A DNA stretch of 63,203 nt from Symsagittifera roscoffensis (Eukaryota > Xenacoelomorpha > Acoela > Convolutidae). The first letter of the stretch is position 1. Every line of letters begins with the position of its first letter. A program made the position numbers and the translations under genes. A model generated the notes under the pieces. That model was not told the origin of the DNA. It made no database searches and saw nothing but the letters and a program-made list of their open reading frames with translations. The DNA lies in NCBI RefSeq assembly GCF_963678635.1, contig NC_087064.1:14359599-14422801 (forward strand), given 5' to 3'. Positions 58,382 to 63,203 of this stretch are shown one piece after another.

Positions 58382-58630
58382 ATGCCGTCACTGAATAGAA
58401 ACGAAAGAATTGCTTGTCTTGAATGTGGAAGAGAATACACTCGCTTACACGCATCAAGACATCGAAAGCACTGTGGCGTTTTCAAGTGTTCCAATTGTAA
58501 CTTTTATACATATAGCAGCGAGGAACTTACTAATCATATCAAGAAGAAGCATTGTTCACATAATGTAAAATTATGTGCTCAGCAGTCCCAAAACACGCTC
58601 CAAGAGAACGTAAAATTGATTTTTTTTTAA
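58382..58630 (+). CDS. C2H2 zinc-finger protein, right TIR copy (82 aa)
   Basis: Starts at ATG 58,382 and ends at TAA 58,628-58,630, overlapping an AATAAA signal (58,629-58,634). It contains a first Cys/His cluster (CLECGREY...ASRHRKHC) and a classical finger (KCSNCNFYTYSS, H-x4-H in NHIKKKHC). The pair could bind DNA, for example the TIR repeats, or act as a transcription factor. Its left twin carries a frameshift at the N-terminus, so this is the likely functional copy. The finger region is almost identical between the copies while flanking DNA has diverged, which points to selection or gene conversion. It is transcribed outward to the right end. Confidence 0.7.
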   Translation: MPSLNRNERIACLECGREYTRLHASRHRKHCGVFKCSNCNFYTYSSEELTNHIKKKHCSHNVKLCAQQSQNTLQENVKLIFF

Positions 58631-58742
58631 TAAAAACATAGTAGAAATTACTTTGAATAATAATTTTTTACTGAATCTGAAAAGACTATACATTAAATTT
58701 GAAAAACTTCCAATAAAAAATTTACCTTTTTTCATTATCATT

Positions 58743-58856
58743 CTCGCTTGGTCATATTCAAAGATTCTGATTGATGACAACACCAGCAAGAACGGAGTTC
58801 AAATTGTCTTGAAACTTTCAATGGAAATCGATCCGAAAGTCTTCCATCTTTTGTAA
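58743..58856 (+). CDS. conserved exon-like segment, right TIR
   Basis: Counterpart of 50,158-50,271. It ends GVQIVLKLSMEIDP...FHLL, whose pattern of alternating hydrophobics and a short helix resembles the core's PC4-like module. The frame is open upstream to 58,653 with an ATG, but the left copy does not conserve that part. Confidence 0.35.
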   Translation, partial: LAWSYSKILIDDNTSKNGVQIVLKLSMEIDPKVFHLL

Positions 58857-61138
58857 ACACTCCATCGGTTGCCAGCTTGCGGGGATCTTGTTGCGATAAG
58901 TTTGTAGTAAAATACTATGAAAAAAACTGGATATTTATAAAACATTGATTATTTGAAAGGTTTTACTTACTAACCATTTTTGAGTTTTCTTTGCTTAGTG
59001 CTTGTAAAAATAATCATAGAGTAGTGCGTAGCAGATATTGTGTATTGATTTACTAAGAATTAGGTTTTCTTTTGCTTTTTTTTTCTACGATTCAGAAAAG
59101 AAATTGATAACTGTCCTGGAAAATTTATGTATTGCAAACATTTGAAAATTTCAAGATAATAATATAGATCATTCTCAACCAAAAACTTACTTCAAAATAG
59201 AAATTCAGAGATGAAACAGCAACATACAGTTATAGGTCGAGAAAATAATTTGAAGTTTTCTTAAAAAAGATTTATGGTTTTAATTCTGCTTCGGATTAAT
59301 GAACGTTCATTGAAATGATACATTTTTCCCTCTAAAACTCAATTTACAAATAAAATTGTGTTCAAATTTGATTAAGTTGGAAGATATTAGATGAAGCAGA
59401 ATATGAGAACACATCAAATTGAGATAGAAACTCAGTTTAATTCATTAGGAGTTTAGCAATTTTTTAAATTGAAATTTAGTTTATATATTACATCTTGAGG
59501 AAAAATCCAACATAAAAGTGTAATGTTTGTGAAATTTTTTTATCATTTGATATACTAGGTTAACTTATATAAAAATTAAAATTTTTTGAAAATAACTTGT
59601 TGTGAAGTAAACCCAACTCCAACATCTTTTGGAAGATGATACATGAAGCATAAATCAAAAATTTGCTATCAAGATCTACATTTCATTCTTTTGGATAAAA
59701 AAATTTGATGAAAAAAAAGATTTTTAGGGAAAATAATATGGAGTCTGCTGATTATTTCTAAACAAACTAATACTTTAGCAAAACCAGATGTATGATCTCC
59801 TATTTCTATGATTTCAACAAGAAATAATTCAACTAGACACACAGTAAAAATTTAGTTCCGTTTAGCTTCAAATTTTTTTCAATTACAAAATTACGTTGAG
59901 TTATAAAGTTTTTGCTTAATAAAATTCGTAAAATTTTTCAATTGTTACAGTTTGCACCATGAATGATTTCCTTGATTGGTGTTTTTGATAACCGATCTTT
60001 TAGATGTTATAAATGTTGCAGAAATATGGAACTAAGTTCACTTGCCTAACTCTACTTTAAAAGGTTTTGCAGAATATAAACAATAGAACTGCTCTTAATT
60101 TATTCTAAGAAATCAACGTAAAAATACAACTTAAAATTCTCAAATTATACATGTATTTTCGAATGCTTAAAATAGCAGTGATTTTTTCTCATTTCGACAT
60201 TTTTGAAAAAAATTTCCGACAGTAATCAAGAACAAAAAGCGAATTACAAACTATTTTGCAATAAAAGTTGGGTTTTGCTGAAATAGTTTGCTGTAGAAAC
60301 TAAACAAGGGAACCTAAAGGAGAACATGTACAATTTAGATGGTAATAATTAGACGTTATCAGATCTAATTTTATCTCTACCAACAAAGTGTTCGTTCAAT
60401 TGATACTATTTGCTCCTAAATTCCTCAGTTCTGACTAAAATTTCTTGCAAAATGAGTTCAAGAGCGAAAACATGCAAAAAGCAGAAAGCAAGAATGAAGA
60501 CATAAAAAATTTCTACGGAAAAACCATGAAAATTATGTTGTAGAAGCAACAGAGAGATAATCATCAGTTTTGGAGAAGATTTTGTTGAATATCATACAAT
60601 CTAATATACTGTTAAGAGAAATATACCCCATTTTTAGTGAAATTTAACATTAAAATGTTCAATTTATATCAATGATCTGGAACTTATTATTAATCATAAT
60701 GTGAAAAACGTCTCAGTAGTTGTATTTTTTGTACAAGTTTGGGTGGTTCTTTGAGAAAAACTGAGGAGGAGCTGGATCATAGATTTTGATCTAGAAATTT
60801 CAATGAATATTGCTCTTATTGTTTAATTGAATTGAGTGTCTCAGGTGAATTACCCTTAAAAATGGAAAACTTTGGATAGATTTGATAATTTTTTTTTCTC
60901 GAAAATTACGATTAATTATCTTATTTTCCCGAGAAATCGGAAGTATCAATATTGATTAAGCTAATATGAGCTTTATGTGTTCAGAACAATATAGAAACCG
61001 CTTTTTAGCTTAAATTAGGGTAAACTTTATCGTATTTGATTATTTGGGAGAAAATTGTTGAAAAATCCATATTTCCATTCAAAGTTTTGTATCAATGTCT
61101 CAACATGATGCCTATTGAAATACAATTTGAGCTTAATT
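58857..61138. other. non-coding body of the right TIR
   Basis: Matches 47,730-50,157 in reverse complement throughout, with many substitutions. I see no frame kept open in both copies, so this part of the TIR appears non-coding. Confidence 0.5.
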
Positions 61139-61990
61139 TTAATCTCTAAACATATCCATATGTTTTAAAATTAGATCAGTAGCAACAAAAAACTTGCCAA
61201 AGCCTTGAGATATTGCAACATTTTCCAAAAACTGGACATTTTTGCAAATTTTTCCAAAAACTTTGAAATTTTTGCAATTTTTTCCAAAAACTTGAAATTT
61301 TTTAAAAGTTTCAGTAGGTTTCATCATAGTTTAGGCTAGATTGAGTACAGTTTCAAAAAAAAAATCATCTAATAAAATAGTTATTAAGTCAAATTATATC
61401 AAAACTTATCGTGTTTTGAAGTTTTTTGAAAAAAATATCGTTTTTTTTATAAGCATTTCCCAATTTTTGCACATCTTAACATGGACTTACCATGAACTAA
61501 TAAACATAATCTCTTCATTACACATTCTACATGTAATACTCAAAAATTACATAACGCATGCCGAGATTTTTGCGAAAAAACTAGACATTTCCCTACAAAA
61601 TCCAAAAAATACCGTTTTTCTTTTCATTTTCTCACCATCACACTGAAACCTTACCATTCCCTATCTTAATACAGTGGGAAACCTTTTCCCTATGTTAATA
61701 CAAGGAATTTCTAATCCTTATACATAGGGATATCTATACACTATCCTAATACATGGGAAATCTAAACACTATCTTAGAACATGGTAAGATCGGCGCCAAA
61801 AATTTTTCTGAAAATTACCATCTGAAACCTACCATCTTAATACATTGGGAAACCTATTCCCTATCTTAATACATTGGGAAATCTATAGCCTATCTTAATA
61901 CATAGGGTGAGGACAGGATACTCTATAGCCTATGTTAATACATGGGGGTCCTCACCCCCCCCCCTTCGAATTCATCCAACATATACTACT

Positions 61991-61996
61991 TGTTAC
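61991..61996. repeat. target-site duplication, right (TGTTAC)
   Basis: Identical to 46,880-46,885; see the element entry. Confidence 0.75.
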
Positions 61997-63044
61997 ATTA
62001 CTGTTTTTATTCTATTTGTTTTTTTTTCTGATCAAAATAGATTCAGAGGTTTTGTTCTGATAATTCGCTGACCAGAGTAAAATCAGAGTTTTGTTCAGAT
62101 ATTTTTCTGACCATAAAAAGAAAACTTGTTCTGTTATTACCATGATCCGAAAAAAATTTTGGAGCGTAAAAGCTCTAAAAATTTAAAAAATTTCAAAAAT
62201 TACAAAAGTTTGCACCTAAACTTAAACGTACCGTAAAAGAAATTATTTGTTTGGGCTAATTTCAAAAATAGTTTTGGCCTTCTTACTAAATAATAATCAA
62301 ATTTCAATCAGAAAAAAAAACAAATTGAAAAATTCTACGGAAGTCACTCTAAGTTTTAAGACTCAGTTGTAAAACAAATGAAGTTCGTGCTAACTATGTT
62401 TATAGCAAAGCCAAATGAAACTAAAAAATGAAATTGAACAATAAAATTATAAGCAATCAATGAGATTGCGCGTATCTTAAAATCATCAGAATTAAATTCT
62501 AATTTGATTTAGTTTCTCAAGCCTTTTAACTCTCAACATTAACCAACTTATATTCTTTGCAAAAAATTACCAAAAATTTATTTTTTTTGGCACAGACTTT
62601 ATATTAAAGCTATTTTAATGTTTTTCTCTTTTGTAACGACACGTGGCAAAACGACACGTGGCTGAAATCTAATCGAAATTTGGTTTAAAAAAAAGGTTCC
62701 AGTTATGTTTCAGAACAAAAACAGAAGAAAGTAGTAATGTAACAGTAATTTTACAGTTCGCTAACAGTACTGGCAATTTGAATAAGGTTCAATCTCTCGG
62801 TCAGGTAAAAATCAGAGGAATTTTCTGATTGTACACTGATACAAAACTTAATTTTGTTTCTCAGCTGTTGTTTTACTTGACCAGTACTGATAACCCAAAT
62901 TATCAGTGCTGTTGAAGTAAAACAACAGTTGTAAAACAAAATTCAGTCCTGCATCAGTGTAAAATCAGAACCTAACTCTTTTTTTCACCTGAACAAGAGA
63001 TTGAACAGCAAAAAAAATAGCATTTTTATAATTGAAGTTCTATG
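61997..63044. mobile_element. right remnant of the older insertion
   Basis: Sequence between the Maverick-like element and the point where host repeat E resumes (about 63,045). It is rich in CAGA/TCTGA motifs like those in 46,735-46,879, and contains the hairpin at 62,832-62,961 and a doubled CGACACGTGGC (near 62,637 and 62,652). No ORF of note; the 62,751-62,939 frame overlaps the hairpin. Confidence 0.4.
62832..62961. mobile_element. MITE-like imperfect hairpin, ~130 bp
   Basis: TACACTGAT at 62,832-62,840 pairs with ATCAGTGTA at 62,953-62,961. Further inside, CTGTTGTTTTACTT pairs with AAGTAAAACAACAG and AGTACTGATAA with TTATCAGTGCT around a 6-nt centre. A foldback MITE or a non-autonomous TIR element. 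Confidence 0.7.
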
Positions 63045-63203
63045 ACTTTATCCCGGGATAGTTTTCCAGCTCGGTTTGAAGTCCGTCCTGACATATTTTC
63101 GGTAACCCCCTTAGTACAATTATATTTTCGCCAAATCAGCGAGAAAAATGTTCGCATGGTGTTTATGTCAAAATGAACTTTAAGGTCAGGCTCATGATTT
63201 TTA
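63045..63203. repeat. continuation of duplication E, copy 3
   Basis: Matches 37,565-37,690 and 41,915-42,035 (GGTTTGAAGTCCGTCC, CGCCAAATCAGCGAGAAAAAT and AATTATGGTCAAAA-type context), diverged. It shows where the host repeat resumes after the nested insertions. Confidence 0.65.

Larger units (their letters stand above)
46886..61990. mobile_element. Maverick/Polinton-like TIR element (15.1 kb)
   Basis: The termini are AGTGGTATATGTTGGATG (left) and the reverse complement of AGTAGTATATGTTGGATG (right), 17 of 18 matching. They start 5'-AG and are flanked by a 6-bp TGTTAC duplication. TIRs are about 4 kb each and enclose a ~7-kb unique core. Length, AG ends and 6-bp duplication are the recognised Maverick/Polinton signature. 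However, I find no protein-primed DNA polymerase, retroviral-type integrase, packaging ATPase, protease or capsid ORF on either strand, only small genes. The element is either a non-autonomous derivative relying on a full Maverick elsewhere or a distinct lineage. The two TIRs differ at many positions and by small indels, so the insertion is not recent. Confidence 0.75.
57990..61990. repeat. right terminal inverted repeat (~4.0 kb)
   Basis: Reverse-complement counterpart of 46,886-51,020, ending AACATATACTACT before the TGTTAC duplication. The subterminal C-run is longer here (10 C at 61,955) than in the left TIR (7 G), and many single-base differences separate the copies. Confidence 0.85.

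Noticed and set aside
1-63203. CRISPR arrays, IS elements, rRNA or bacterial operons
   Set aside because: Base composition, splice sites and element types are eukaryotic; no regularly spaced repeats with unique spacers were seen.

Overview
The window looks like AT-rich nuclear DNA from a nematode, most likely Caenorhabditis or a close relative. This rests on nematode-style splice sites, Metaviridae (Ty3/gypsy) retroelement genes, long decayed repeat arrays and a Maverick/Polinton-type DNA element. I see no housekeeping gene, rRNA, convincing tRNA or CRISPR array. Almost everything is mobile or repetitive.

(1) 1-17,000, minus strand: a very large retrovirus-like element read right to left. 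In transcription order it has a possible small ORF (16,846-16,622), two unrecognised ORFs upstream of gag (15,703-15,236 and 15,261-13,987), gag (13,963-11,888), protease-RT-RNase H (11,891-8,961), a separately started integrase (8,994-7,072), two tiny membrane proteins (6,433-6,203 and 6,206-6,018), a 392-codon ORF without methionine (6,052-4,877), an envelope-type glycoprotein (4,889-2,287) and a last accessory ORF (2,290-475) that runs into a consensus splice donor. Neighbouring ORFs repeatedly overlap by 4 nt (ATGA) or a few tens of nt. RT and integrase motifs are intact, while gag, env and the accessory ORFs carry in-frame stops and two frameshifts. No LTR pair could be identified; the 3' end probably lies left of base 1.

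(2) About 17,300-46,735: non-coding repeats. A satellite with a ~107-bp dimeric monomer fills about 23,960-36,200 and 38,380-40,800. It is organised in 1.5-2.4 kb higher-order units with a ~600-bp spacer. It is flanked by duplicated blocks (17.4-23.9 kb against 42.9-46.1 kb; 36.4-38.35 kb against 40.8-42.7 kb). The short ORFs here are copies of the repeats, not genes.

(3) 46,886-61,990: a 15,105-bp element with ~4-kb terminal inverted repeats starting 5'-AG and flanked by a 6-bp TGTTAC duplication, which is the Maverick/Polinton signature. I see no DNA polymerase B, integrase or capsid gene. Each TIR carries a small C2H2 zinc-finger gene. The ~7-kb centre carries at least five small ORFs that appear to share one short beta-strand/helix module resembling the PC4/Sub1 single-stranded-DNA-binding fold, with TATA boxes and many CCAAT boxes. 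This element is the strongest candidate for an undescribed system.

(4) 61,997-63,203: the remainder of an older transposon with a MITE-like hairpin, then the resumption of the host repeat that was interrupted at about 46,735.
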